From NCBI GenBank assembly GCA_900550095.1, contig URRG01000128.1, forward strand, positions 1 through 6,761: a stretch of 6,761 nt of DNA, in the 5' to 3' direction. Made by a program: the position numbers and the translations under genes. Below, in pieces: positions 1 to 6,242 of this stretch (positions are counted from its first letter, which is position 1; every line of letters starts with the position of its first letter). The stretch comes from an uncultured Oscillospiraceae bacterium. Lineage in GTDB: Bacteria; Bacillota; Clostridia; Oscillospirales; Acutalibacteraceae. The notes under the pieces are model-generated. The model saw only the letters and a program-made list of their open reading frames with translations, ran no database searches and was not told the origin of the DNA.

Positions 1-945
1 GCCTACGGCCTGCCCGCCGCTGGGATAACGCTCCCATGGCAGGTCTGCGCGGTGTGTCTGGCGGCCGCCGTCCCGGCAGGGGTTCTGGGCGCCCGGAAAA
101 TTTGGACGTTTTCCCTGTATCGGGAAATGTATCAGCAGATACTGTCCCGCTCAATGCAGCAGATGGAATCCGCCGGAGAGCTTTCTCAGAAGATGAGTCA
201 AAAGGCTATTTCCGCCGATACGGGTATCACCAGCCGTAAAAAAGGCTTTGAATACCTCAATGAGCTGTTCATCAAAAGGCATCAGAAGATTCTGTGGAAG
301 GCCTCCCGGCGTATTGCGGCTGTATGTCTTTTTTTGCTGGCAGCCTTCCTGCTGGCGTTTTGTTATCTGCCGCAGGTGAAGGAAAAAACGAACGAGCTGC
401 TCATGACATCTCTTCCCTATTTTGTTTTTATCATGTATGCCGTCAACAGGGGAACAGGCTTTACCAAGGCTCTTTTTATGAACTGCGACCACAGCCTTTT
501 GACATATTCCTTCTATAAACAGCCGGGGTATGTGCTAAAGCTGTTTCAGATCCGCCTGCGGGAGATCATAAAGATCAATCTTCTGCCGGCCCTGGTGATC
601 GGCTTGGGGCTTGCGCTTCTGCTGTATTGCTCCGGTGGAACGGAAAATCCGTTGGATTACGGGATTCTGTTTATATCCATCCTCTGCCTGAGCGTGTTTT
701 TTTCCATCCACTATCTGACGCTGTATTATCTGCTGCAGCCTTATAATGTGGGGACCGAGGTCAAAAGCGGGATGTATCAGATTGCCCTTTCCGCTACCTA
801 TTTTGTGTGTTTTTATTTGATGCGCCTCCAAATGCCCACAACGCTGTTCGGGATTTTGTGTATAGCATTCTGTGTGCTTTACAGCGCCGCGGCTTGTTTT
901 TTAGTATATACCTTTGCCCCGAAAACTTTCCGGCTGCGGCAGTGA
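1..945 (+). CDS. Polytopic membrane protein, probable ABC exporter permease (C-terminal part)
   Basis: The frame is open from the first base to a TGA at 943-945, so the gene begins upstream of the window; a GTG at 52 is only an internal codon. The visible 314 residues are strongly hydrophobic. Likely membrane segments are encoded at about 25-95, 316-372, 409-441, 574-630, 661-735, 775-825 and 841-912. Between the first two lies a charged stretch (about 118-315) rich in Gln, Lys and Ser, probably a cytoplasmic loop. The layout of a long soluble loop followed by a cluster of membrane helices, with a basic amphipathic stretch (RLREIIKIN) before a helix, resembles large ABC-type exporter permeases of Clostridia. 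No ATPase gene is visible, so this is inference; any partner would lie upstream. It could instead be an unrelated integral membrane protein. Membrane location is well supported; the transport role is not. Confidence 0.7.
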   Translation, partial: AYGLPAAGITLPWQVCAVCLAAAVPAGVLGARKIWTFSLYREMYQQILSRSMQQMESAGELSQKMSQKAISADTGITSRKKGFEYLNELFIKRHQKILWKASRRIAAVCLFLLAAFLLAFCYLPQVKEKTNELLMTSLPYFVFIMYAVNRGTGFTKALFMNCDHSLLTYSFYKQPGYVLKLFQIRLREIIKINLLPALVIGLGLALLLYCSGGTENPLDYGILFISILCLSVFFSIHYLTLYYLLQPYNVGTEVKSGMYQIALSATYFVCFYLMRLQMPTTLFGILCIAFCVLYSAAACFLVYTFAPKTFRLRQ

Positions 946-1029
946 AAACGGTGTCCGGCATGCCGGGGAGAATAAAGAGGGCTCTCATATTTTTCCAAAG
1001 TGCGGACTGTTTGCAGAGGAGTGAGCGGA
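946..1029. other. Short intergenic gap with a GC-rich palindrome
   Basis: These 84 bases hold a perfect 12-base palindrome, CCGGCATGCCGG, at 955-966. It could fold only as a short four-pair hairpin. No T-run follows directly, so it is not a convincing terminator. I see no consensus promoter here. The acetyltransferase downstream could therefore be read through from the membrane protein gene. Confidence 0.35.
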
Positions 1030-1470
1030 ATGGAGATACGGAGGACAGCCGGTTCGGATCCGAAAGCGAGAGAGTTGATCCGCAGGACTTTCCGGCAGTT
1101 TGAAGCGCCGGAATATTCAGAAGAGGGAATCCGTTCCTTTGAGGCTTTTATCGACGACGTCCAGGGAATGGATACGCTGGATTGCTTTGGAGCCTTTGAG
1201 GGAGAAGAGCTTTTAGGTATTATTGCGGCCAGGGAGCATATGAGCCATGTATGCCTGTTTTTTGTGCGGGAAGAATCCCAGGGCAGAGGCGTGGGAAAAA
1301 AGCTTTGGAACCATCTTCTCTCCGAAAGCGAAGCGAAGCGCGTCACGGTGCATGCGTCTCCTTATGCGGTAGGGATATACGAGCGTCTTGGCTTTTTTCC
1401 GCTTTCAGAGGAACGGCTTACAGACGGTATCCGGTATACGCCTATGGAATACCGCCGGAATAGCGGCTGA
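1030..1470 (+). CDS. GNAT-family N-acetyltransferase
   Basis: This 146-residue protein has the size and layout of a single-domain GNAT enzyme, which transfers acetyl from acetyl-CoA to an amine. The family's motif A is clear: a hydrophobic strand (VCLFFVREE) leads into Q84-G-R-G-V-G89, the pyrophosphate-binding loop. Motif B follows as a strand (KRVTVHAS) and then YAVGIYERLGF, where Tyr117 is in the usual position of the general acid. The C-terminus (YTPMEYRR) has the 'P-M-x-Y/K' ending common in Firmicute members. I prefer ATG 1030: GAGGAG at 1016-1021 lies 8 bases upstream. In-frame GTG codons at 1000 and 1021 lack a well-placed ribosome site. The substrate cannot be told from sequence; it may be a small molecule or a protein. 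No terminator with a T-run follows. It lies 84 bases after the membrane protein gene and may be cotranscribed with it. Confidence 0.88.
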   Translation: MEIRRTAGSDPKARELIRRTFRQFEAPEYSEEGIRSFEAFIDDVQGMDTLDCFGAFEGEELLGIIAAREHMSHVCLFFVREESQGRGVGKKLWNHLLSESEAKRVTVHASPYAVGIYERLGFFPLSEERLTDGIRYTPMEYRRNSG

Positions 1471-1550
1471 AGGCCGGCCCGATATCGAAGGCGTTGTGTG
1501 TTTTGAAAAGCGGAAAATATAAAGCTTTCGTTAATTTTAGGCAGCTTTCC

Positions 1551-1578
1551 TTGACAGAGGCGTTACCCAGTATATAAT
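1551..1578 (+). promoter_or_regulatory. Consensus sigma-A promoter of the marR-ftsH unit
   Basis: A perfect -35 box (TTGACA, 1551-1556) and a perfect -10 box (TATAAT, 1573-1578) are separated by 16 bases. An A/T-rich stretch upstream (1515-1540) could act as an UP element. Transcription should start near 1584-1586. This is one of the strongest promoters visible in the window, which suggests it needs a repressor. A candidate operator lies just downstream. Confidence 0.85.
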
Positions 1579-1585
1579 GGATATG

Positions 1586-1609
1586 AAAATGTTCTATTTA
1601 GAACTTTTT
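1586..1609. promoter_or_regulatory. Candidate MarR operator (24-base imperfect dyad)
   Basis: The core is GTTCTA-TT-TAGAAC at 1591-1604, a perfect 6-base inverted repeat around a 2-base centre. It is flanked by AAAA (1586-1589) and TTTT (1606-1609), which continue the symmetry after one mismatch (1590/1605). The dyad covers roughly +1 to +24 of the predicted transcript, immediately before the marR gene. MarR dimers bind inverted repeats of about this size, often at their own promoters, so autorepression is a reasonable inference. As RNA it could also form a weak hairpin followed by a T-run, but the stem is only about 5 pairs and AT-rich. Confidence 0.6.
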
Positions 1610-1642
1610 AGATGCCGACTCTACAGAGAGGATGAATTAAAA

Positions 1643-2125
1643 GTGAAGCGGACTACAGCTTTCCTGCTAAGCATACGCCGGGTCATCAAACTGCATGAAT
1701 ACATGCTGAAAGAGATCTGCGAAGAGTATGGCCTGACTCTGATCGAGGCTACGATCATCAGTTTCCTGCACAATAACCCGGGAAAGGATACGGCTGCAGA
1801 TATCGTCGAGCTTCGTATGCTTTCTAAAGGGAATGTATCCCAGGCAGTGGAAAGTCTGATACGCAAATCTCTGCTGGAGCGAAAACCGGATACGGAGGAT
1901 CGGAGGCGGCTCCATCTTTCGTTGTGTCCTGCGGCGTTTCCCATTATAGAGTCCATGGATATTCTATTGGGGCAGTTCCAGAATGAGATTTTCGAAGAGG
2001 TTTCTGAGAAAGAGAGGGAAGATTTTCACCGAATAGGAGGCCGGATCACAGAAAACGCCAGTAAGGCCATGGCAAAAAGAACGATGAAATATATCCCGGA
2101 ACAGCCGGAAAAAGAAGGAAAATGA
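1643..2125 (+). CDS. MarR-family winged-helix transcriptional regulator
   Basis: The 160-residue product has MarR architecture: N-terminal dimerisation helix (about 5-30), winged helix-turn-helix (about 31-95) and C-terminal helices returning to the dimer interface. The recognition helix is S61-K-G-N-V-S-Q-A-V-E-S-L, and the wing carries the family's D-x-R-R hallmark (D83-T-E-D-R-R-R-L). It is expected to be a cytoplasmic DNA-binding dimer that releases DNA on binding a ligand. The frame extends upstream to an ATG at 1577, but that codon lies inside the -10 box and the next ATG (1589) is at the operator. Neither would have a ribosome site on the transcript. GTG 1643 follows a purine-rich AGAGAGG (1625-1631) by 11 bases, a slightly long spacing. 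The gene ends 17 bases before the preferred ftsH start, so the two are almost surely cotranscribed. The natural inducer is unknown. Confidence 0.87.
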   Translation: MKRTTAFLLSIRRVIKLHEYMLKEICEEYGLTLIEATIISFLHNNPGKDTAADIVELRMLSKGNVSQAVESLIRKSLLERKPDTEDRRRLHLSLCPAAFPIIESMDILLGQFQNEIFEEVSEKEREDFHRIGGRITENASKAMAKRTMKYIPEQPEKEGK

Positions 2126-2127
2126 AA

Positions 2128-2134
2128 AAGGAGG
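2128..2134 (+). promoter_or_regulatory. Ribosome binding site that sets the ftsH start
   Basis: AAGGAGG is a perfect Shine-Dalgarno site, 8 bases before ATG 2143. The upstream in-frame ATG at 2122 overlaps the marR stop (ATGA). It has only an AAGGA about 2 bases ahead, too close to work well, and it precedes the AAGGAGG rather than following it. The start at 2143 is therefore preferred. Confidence 0.85.
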
Positions 2135-2142
2135 AAAATGAT

Positions 2143-4014
2143 ATGCATGAAGTCGTGGATAATAAGCGGACGCCGTCTAAAAAACCGTTTGTTTTTTATG
2201 CGGTGATCGCTATGGTGGTGATCATGCTTCTGAATGCGCTGGTATTTCCGTCCATGATTAAGCGTTCAGTAGAGGAAGTGGGGTATGATGAATTTCTCAC
2301 TATGATCGATGCGGGCGAGGTCAAAGAGGTGGCCTATGATGAGTCTGCCGGCGAATTTGTTTTTATAGGAGGGGAAGAGGGGGACAGGCTCTATAAAACT
2401 GGAGTTTGGCCCGACGACGGTCAGCGGCTTCTGCAGCAGCTGCGGGAGCACTCCGATATTCGGTTTTCGGCGGCTATCCCCACCCAGGCGAGTCCTCTGA
2501 TGAGCCTTATTCTCACCTGGGTGCTGCCTATGCTGTTTTTCTTCCTCATAGGGGAAATCTTTTACCGGTCTATGCGCAAGAAAATGCAGAATCAAATGCC
2601 CGGCGGAATGGACAATGCCCTTTCCTTTGGAAAGTCGGGCGCTAAAATCTATGTGGCGGATGCCAAAACCGGCGTGAAATTTGAAAATGTGGCCGGACAG
2701 GAGGAGGCTAAAAATTCTCTTATGGAGGTGGTGGACTTCCTGCATGAGCCCAAAAAATATGCGGCTATCGGCGCGAAGCTGCCAAAGGGCGTTCTTTTGG
2801 TAGGCCCTCCAGGCACGGGGAAAACTTTGCTGGCGAAAGCAGTCGCCGGGGAAGCAGGAGTTCCTTTCTTTTCTATTTCCGGCAGCGAATTCGTGGAAAT
2901 GTTCGTCGGTATGGGTGCGGCCAAGGTAAGGGATTTGTTCAAACAGGCCAATGAAAAGGCCCCATGTATCGTATTTATCGACGAGATCGACGCGATCGGC
3001 CAGAAACGGAATACGGGTGCCGGTATGGGAGGAAACGACGAACGGGAACAGACGCTGAATCAGCTTTTGGCCGAAATGGACGGTTTTGACGGACAGAAGG
3101 GCGTGGTGCTTTTGGCGGCTACCAACCGCCCGGAAAGCTTGGATCCCGCCCTGCTGCGTCCCGGCCGGTTTGACAGGCGTGTGCCTGTGGAGCTGCCGGA
3201 TCTGCAGGGCCGCAGGGATATCCTGCTAGTGCACGCGAAGGATATAAAGATAGGACCAGATATCAACTGGGATGTGATCGCTCGGGCTACCGCGGGAGCC
3301 TCTGGCGCAGAGCTGGCAAACATTATCAACGAGGCGGCGCTCCGCGCTGTTCGAGAAGGGCGGAAGGCAGTTATTCAGGAGGACTTGGAAGAAAGCGTAG
3401 AAACAGTTATTGCTGGCGCTCAAAGGAAGAATGCTGTGGTATCGGATACAGAAAAGAAGATCGTGGCATATCACGAGATCGGTCATGCTCTTGTAGCGGC
3501 CCGGCAGTCCCATTCCGCTCCTGTTACCAAAATCACCATTGTTCCCCGAACCTCTGGAGCTCTGGGCTATACCATGCAAGTGGATGAAGGCGAACACATG
3601 CTTATGAGCCGCACGGAGATTCTCAATAAAATCGCCACTCTCACTGGAGGCCGCAGCGCTGAAGAGCTGATCTTCGGAGAGGATAATATGACTACCGGTG
3701 CCTCTAATGATATAGAACAGGCTACCAAGCTGGCAAGGGCTATGATCACCCGCTACGGCATGACGGACGAGTTCGGCATGGTAGCTCTGGAAACGCTTCA
3801 AAATCAGTATTTAGGCGGGGACACTTCTTTAGCCTGCGCTTCGGAGACGGCTTCCAGGATAGACGAGCGTGTGATTGAGGTTGTGAAAACGGCACATGAG
3901 AAGGCAAGAGAAATCCTTCGGGAAAATGAGCCGCAGCTTCACCGGTTGGCTGCCTATCTTTTGGAAAAGGAGACTATTACCGGGGAAGAATTTATGGAAT
4001 TGCTGGATGAATAG
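2143..4014 (+). CDS. ftsH: FtsH-family membrane AAA+ zinc metalloprotease
   Basis: This 623-residue protein has the full FtsH order. Helix 1 is at about 16-36, a short extracytoplasmic domain at about 37-117, and helix 2 at about 119-141. The AAA+ module has Walker A GPPGTGKT (221-228), the pore loop F254-V-G, Walker B CIVFIDEID (275-283), and the second region of homology ATNRPESLDPALLRPGRFDRR (326-346) with arginine fingers R339 and R342. The M41 protease has zinc motif HEIGH (444-448) and a likely third ligand D523 in GASNDIEQAT. All catalytic residues are present. FtsH forms a membrane hexamer that uses ATP to extract and degrade membrane and some soluble proteins. The position 3 residue of the zinc motif is Ile, where HEAGH is usual. 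The protein stops right after the last protease helices, without a long C-terminal tail. Linkage to marR rather than tilS/hpt suggests a specialised paralog rather than the housekeeping copy; that is inference. Confidence 0.96.
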   Translation: MHEVVDNKRTPSKKPFVFYAVIAMVVIMLLNALVFPSMIKRSVEEVGYDEFLTMIDAGEVKEVAYDESAGEFVFIGGEEGDRLYKTGVWPDDGQRLLQQLREHSDIRFSAAIPTQASPLMSLILTWVLPMLFFFLIGEIFYRSMRKKMQNQMPGGMDNALSFGKSGAKIYVADAKTGVKFENVAGQEEAKNSLMEVVDFLHEPKKYAAIGAKLPKGVLLVGPPGTGKTLLAKAVAGEAGVPFFSISGSEFVEMFVGMGAAKVRDLFKQANEKAPCIVFIDEIDAIGQKRNTGAGMGGNDEREQTLNQLLAEMDGFDGQKGVVLLAATNRPESLDPALLRPGRFDRRVPVELPDLQGRRDILLVHAKDIKIGPDINWDVIARATAGASGAELANIINEAALRAVREGRKAVIQEDLEESVETVIAGAQRKNAVVSDTEKKIVAYHEIGHALVAARQSHSAPVTKITIVPRTSGALGYTMQVDEGEHMLMSRTEILNKIATLTGGRSAEELIFGEDNMTTGASNDIEQATKLARAMITRYGMTDEFGMVALETLQNQYLGGDTSLACASETASRIDERVIEVVKTAHEKAREILRENEPQLHRLAAYLLEKETITGEEFMELLDE

Positions 4015-4060
4015 AGTAACGTCGGGCATAGCTTCTCCGTACCTAAACAGAACAAATGGA

Positions 4061-4097
4061 CTCCGGCTGTTGAAATAGGCGGCCGGAGCTCTTTTTT
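4061..4097 (+). terminator. Intrinsic terminator of marR-ftsH
   Basis: CTCCGGC (4061-4067) pairs with GCCGGAG (4082-4088). Weaker pairs extend the stem inward to a loop near 4072-4077. T6 follows at 4092-4097. It begins 46 bases after the ftsH stop and should end the unit. A second hairpin shares the 3' arm: GGAGCTCTT (4085-4093) with AAGAGTTCC (4099-4107). Confidence 0.85.
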
Positions 4098-4292
4098 GAA
4101 GAGTTCCCGATGTGCTGCAGGGCGGGACCAGCTGTAAAATGCTTGGCAGAAACCATAGAGAGCGGCAGCACATTAGGCTGCCGTCCCTTGATTACCTGCC
4201 AGTAAAGGCGGCTAGGGGTTGTCAGCTGCGGGCGATGCCCTTTTACTTGCCGTTGACTGGTTCGGCTGGTTTTGCTATGATGCCGGTGTTTG
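4098..4292. other. Non-coding, GC-rich spacer with inverted repeats
   Basis: About 195 bases lie between the ftsH terminator and the end of the convergent MATE gene. Open frames cross it on both strands, but none has a ribosome site, a recognisable product or a sensible start, so I call no gene. It contains CGGCAG/CTGCCG (4163-4168 with 4178-4183, 9-base loop), GGGC-GAT-GCCC followed by TTTT (4230-4244), and a longer imperfect pairing AGTAAAGG (4201-4208) with CC-TTTTACT (4239-4247). The last two share bases and exclude each other. Its GC content matches the left flank, not the AT-rich cassette, so the composition break is near 4280-4300. It may be a remnant of a mobile element or of older chromosome at the cassette edge. 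Confidence 0.4.
4163..4183. repeat. Inverted repeat in the spacer
   Basis: A perfect 6-base repeat, CGGCAG and CTGCCG, surrounds a 9-base loop. On neither strand is it followed by a T-run, so it is not an ordinary terminator. Its role is unknown. Confidence 0.45.
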
Positions 4293-5618
4293 TTATATAA
4301 GTTGAATTTTTGTCCATTTCTGCGACTTATATCGCCAAATAAATATAGCTCCTCTGAATACAAGGTCGATGCTCATTCCGATTGCAATACCAATAGCGCC
4401 CCAGTTCAACCATAATCCAAATAAGAAAGAGAAAAACAGGCGGACGGCAATCGTTAAAGAAATTGATACAAGCATTGTAAATTTGACATCACCTGCTGCG
4501 CGAAGCCCATTTCCCAAAGGGCCGGCAAACGGGTAGGCAAATCCATTGAAAATAGTATTGATAAGGACAAGCCATATTACTAATGCTTTTGCTTCTGTGG
4601 AAATAGAAGAATGTTCAACAATAAGCGGAGTAATTGCAAAAACAAAAGCGTTCCAAAGGACAGAAAGCATCAGTGTTATTTTATTTAGTTTTTTAAAATA
4701 ATAATTTCCGCTATCGATATCTCTCGCTCCCATGCACTGACCGATTACTGTTGTATATGCGGGAGCCATTGCAAGCCCTATGATAGAGGCAAGTGACCAA
4801 ATGCTTTGTGCCAACCCGTTTGCTGCAATTTGGTAAGTGCCAAACAAAGCGACCATACTTGAAAGTGCCACTTTTACGAATTGATGTACACCGTTTTCTA
4901 TTCCGTTTGGTAATGCAATACTCATAATTTTTTTTAGCAGATTTCCGTTCCATGTAACGATATCCTTTATATGATATCGAGGTCGATTGCCTTTTTTGAA
5001 GCATAAAACTGTTATTGCTGTGGCAGAAAGGATACGGGAAATCAAAGAGGGATATGCAACACCAGCAACCCCTAAATGCAAAACGAACACACCGATACAA
5101 TTCCCTATAATGTTGATGACATTAGCGACTGTGGAAACATACATCGTGGTTTTCGCTTTTCCTGTGCTCCGAGACAGTGCGGCTCCGGCATCATATACCG
5201 CTAATGCCGGAAGCGAATATGTTGTTATCTTCAAATACACTTCGCTTGCTTCCATAACGTCGGAGTCTACTTTTCCAAACAAAAGAGATAATAGTCGTCT
5301 GTCAAAAATCAAAATAAATGATGAAACTATGGCAGAAATAGCAACTGAAACCATAAGAAGCTGCCCTGCGGCTTTTTCCGCTGTTCTATGATTGCGGCTT
5401 CCAATATATTGACTGATAATTACTGCGCCGCCAGAGGAAAGGGCTGTAAATAAAAAGACCATAACTGTATTGAAGGAATTGACCAGTGATACGCCTGACA
5501 CGTTTGCTTCACTTGAAAAACTTACGATAAAGGTGTCTGCGATACCCACTAGCATTAAGAGAAATTGTTCTATGCAAAGTGGGAAAATCAGATTTCTCAA
5601 ATCCTTATTTGAAAACAC
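4293..5618 (-). CDS. MATE-family multidrug/sodium antiporter
   Basis: The 441-residue product has the length and 12-helix hydrophobic pattern of MATE exporters, which expel cationic drugs or toxic metabolites across the inner membrane in exchange for Na+ or H+. Family hallmarks are the N-terminal FSNKDLRNLIFPLCIEQ, the first-helix VGIADTFIVS, SGVSLVNSFN, GGAVIISQYIG (63-73), and the middle-region GVAGVAYPSLISR. The C-terminal half repeats the pattern, with PLGNGLRAAGD and GAIGIAIGMSID. These fit the DinF/NorM-like group. The start is uncertain. GTG 5618 has GGAGG (5628-5624) 5 bases ahead and gives the family's usual N-terminus; ATG 5630 would add four residues but has no ribosome site. Either start lies inside the 3' end of tetR, so translation is probably coupled. 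GC is low (23 of 60 bases at 4381-4440), unlike the left flank. Substrates cannot be predicted. Confidence 0.93.
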   Translation of the reverse strand: MFSNKDLRNLIFPLCIEQFLLMLVGIADTFIVSFSSEANVSGVSLVNSFNTVMVFLFTALSSGGAVIISQYIGSRNHRTAEKAAGQLLMVSVAISAIVSSFILIFDRRLLSLLFGKVDSDVMEASEVYLKITTYSLPALAVYDAGAALSRSTGKAKTTMYVSTVANVINIIGNCIGVFVLHLGVAGVAYPSLISRILSATAITVLCFKKGNRPRYHIKDIVTWNGNLLKKIMSIALPNGIENGVHQFVKVALSSMVALFGTYQIAANGLAQSIWSLASIIGLAMAPAYTTVIGQCMGARDIDSGNYYFKKLNKITLMLSVLWNAFVFAITPLIVEHSSISTEAKALVIWLVLINTIFNGFAYPFAGPLGNGLRAAGDVKFTMLVSISLTIAVRLFFSFLFGLWLNWGAIGIAIGMSIDLVFRGAIFIWRYKSQKWTKIQLI

Positions 5619-6165
5619 TTCGCCCTCCATATTTTTGACTAAGATATTCTTTACATTCCGAAAGCATTTTTTCAGCTTTTTTTATATCCCAATCGCAGAA
5701 ATTAGTTGCAATCATGGAAGCAATACCATGTGTATGTACCCATAACTGGTCATGAAAATTGTGGGCTTCCTCCCGTTCAATATGATATTGAGCCATAAGC
5801 TGTGTAATGGAATTATTTATGATGGGAGAAAGGGCTTCCTGCAATTCTACAAATGCATTTTGACGCATAAACAAAAATTGAAAAAGATATTTTTCCTTTT
5901 CTGCGAATTGTATATATGCTATGTCATATAAATTACTTCGCATAGGATAATCTCTTATTTGTTTCAGAAATTCATTGACGGCTAATAATGATAATTCGGA
6001 ACGTAAAGCCCCCATATTCTCAAAGGAAAGGTAAATTGGCTGGGTAGAACAATTCAGTTTTTTTGCAAGTGCTTTTACATTGACAGTTTCCATTCCGCCT
6101 GTTTTCAACATCTCAAAGGCAGATGATAAAATCATTTCCTTTGTGATTTGTTTTTTTGCTGGCAT
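5605..6165 (-). CDS. TetR/AcrR-family transcriptional regulator
   Basis: The 186-residue protein has the TetR layout: an N-terminal three-helix DNA-binding domain and a divergent helical ligand domain. The helix-turn-helix is at about 28-47 (VNVKALAKKLNCSTQPIYLSF). It follows the typical first helix (ITKEMILSSAFEMLKTGG) and has the family's conserved Tyr-x-x-Phe at the end of the recognition helix. The C-terminal region contains W142-V-H-T-H-G-I-A, seen in TetR members with a WVHxHG core. ATG 6165 is preceded by AAAGG (6179-6175) with a 9-base gap. The gene overlaps the MATE start and shares its promoter, so it most likely represses its own operon and is relieved by a compound the pump exports. 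That role is inferred from context. GC is very low (16 of 60 bases at 5881-5940). Confidence 0.9.
   Translation of the reverse strand: MPAKKQITKEMILSSAFEMLKTGGMETVNVKALAKKLNCSTQPIYLSFENMGALRSELSLLAVNEFLKQIRDYPMRSNLYDIAYIQFAEKEKYLFQFLFMRQNAFVELQEALSPIINNSITQLMAQYHIEREEAHNFHDQLWVHTHGIASMIATNFCDWDIKKAEKMLSECKEYLSQKYGGRSVFK
5624..5628 (-). promoter_or_regulatory. Ribosome binding site for the MATE gene, inside tetR
   Basis: Read on the minus strand, GGAGG ends 5 bases before GTG 5618. It lies within the last codons of tetR, whose stop is at 5607-5605. A terminating ribosome on tetR would be next to this site, which suits translational coupling. It favours GTG 5618 over ATG 5630. Confidence 0.6.
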
Positions 6166-6194
6166 GTATATCCGCCTTTCTAAAAATAATATAG

Positions 6195-6216
6195 TTTATT
6201 AATAAATATATTTATT
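6195..6216. promoter_or_regulatory. Candidate TetR operator (overlapping palindromes)
   Basis: Two perfect palindromes overlap: TTTATTAATAAA (6195-6206) and AATAAATATATTTATT (6201-6216). They cover the 3' edge of the tetR -10 box and the expected transcription start. A repressor bound there would block RNA polymerase, and TetR proteins bind such dyads. The tract is almost pure A/T, so some symmetry is expected by chance. Confidence 0.5.
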
Positions 6217-6242
6217 TTATTACTTCAACCTGAAATAGTCAA
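6214..6242 (-). promoter_or_regulatory. Promoter of the tetR-MATE operon
   Basis: On the minus strand, TTGACT (6242-6237) is followed after 17 bases by TAAAAT (6219-6214). Each box is one base from consensus and the spacing is ideal. Transcription should start near 6207, giving a leader of about 40 bases before ATG 6165. The stop codon of the upstream open frame (6241-6239) lies within this -35 box. Confidence 0.75.

Noticed and set aside
36..239. Plus-strand frame of 67 codons
   Set aside because: It overlaps the membrane protein frame, is Arg/Gly-rich as out-of-frame GC-rich DNA tends to be, and has no ribosome site.
955..966. CCGGCATGCCGG as a terminator of the membrane protein gene
   Set aside because: The hairpin would have only four pairs and no adjacent T-run.
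879..1346. 155-codon minus frame opposite the acetyltransferase
   Set aside because: It is the antisense shadow of a clear GNAT gene; its Ser/Pro-rich composition fits no protein family.
1632..1640. Two-codon mini-frame ATG-AAT-TAA before marR as a regulatory leader peptide
   Set aside because: The purine tract directly abuts this ATG, leaving no room for ribosome-site spacing; it is probably chance.
3226..3801. 191-codon minus frame inside ftsH
   Set aside because: It lies opposite highly conserved FtsH AAA+ and protease motifs, so it is a shadow.
4112..4300. 62-codon plus frame in the spacer
   Set aside because: There is no Shine-Dalgarno site or promoter, it lies after a terminator, and the product is unrecognisable.
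4043..4363. 106-codon minus frame across the spacer and the MATE 3' end
   Set aside because: It overlaps both the ftsH terminator and the MATE C-terminus in another frame, has no ribosome site and shows no motif. Its spacer part is discussed as non-coding.
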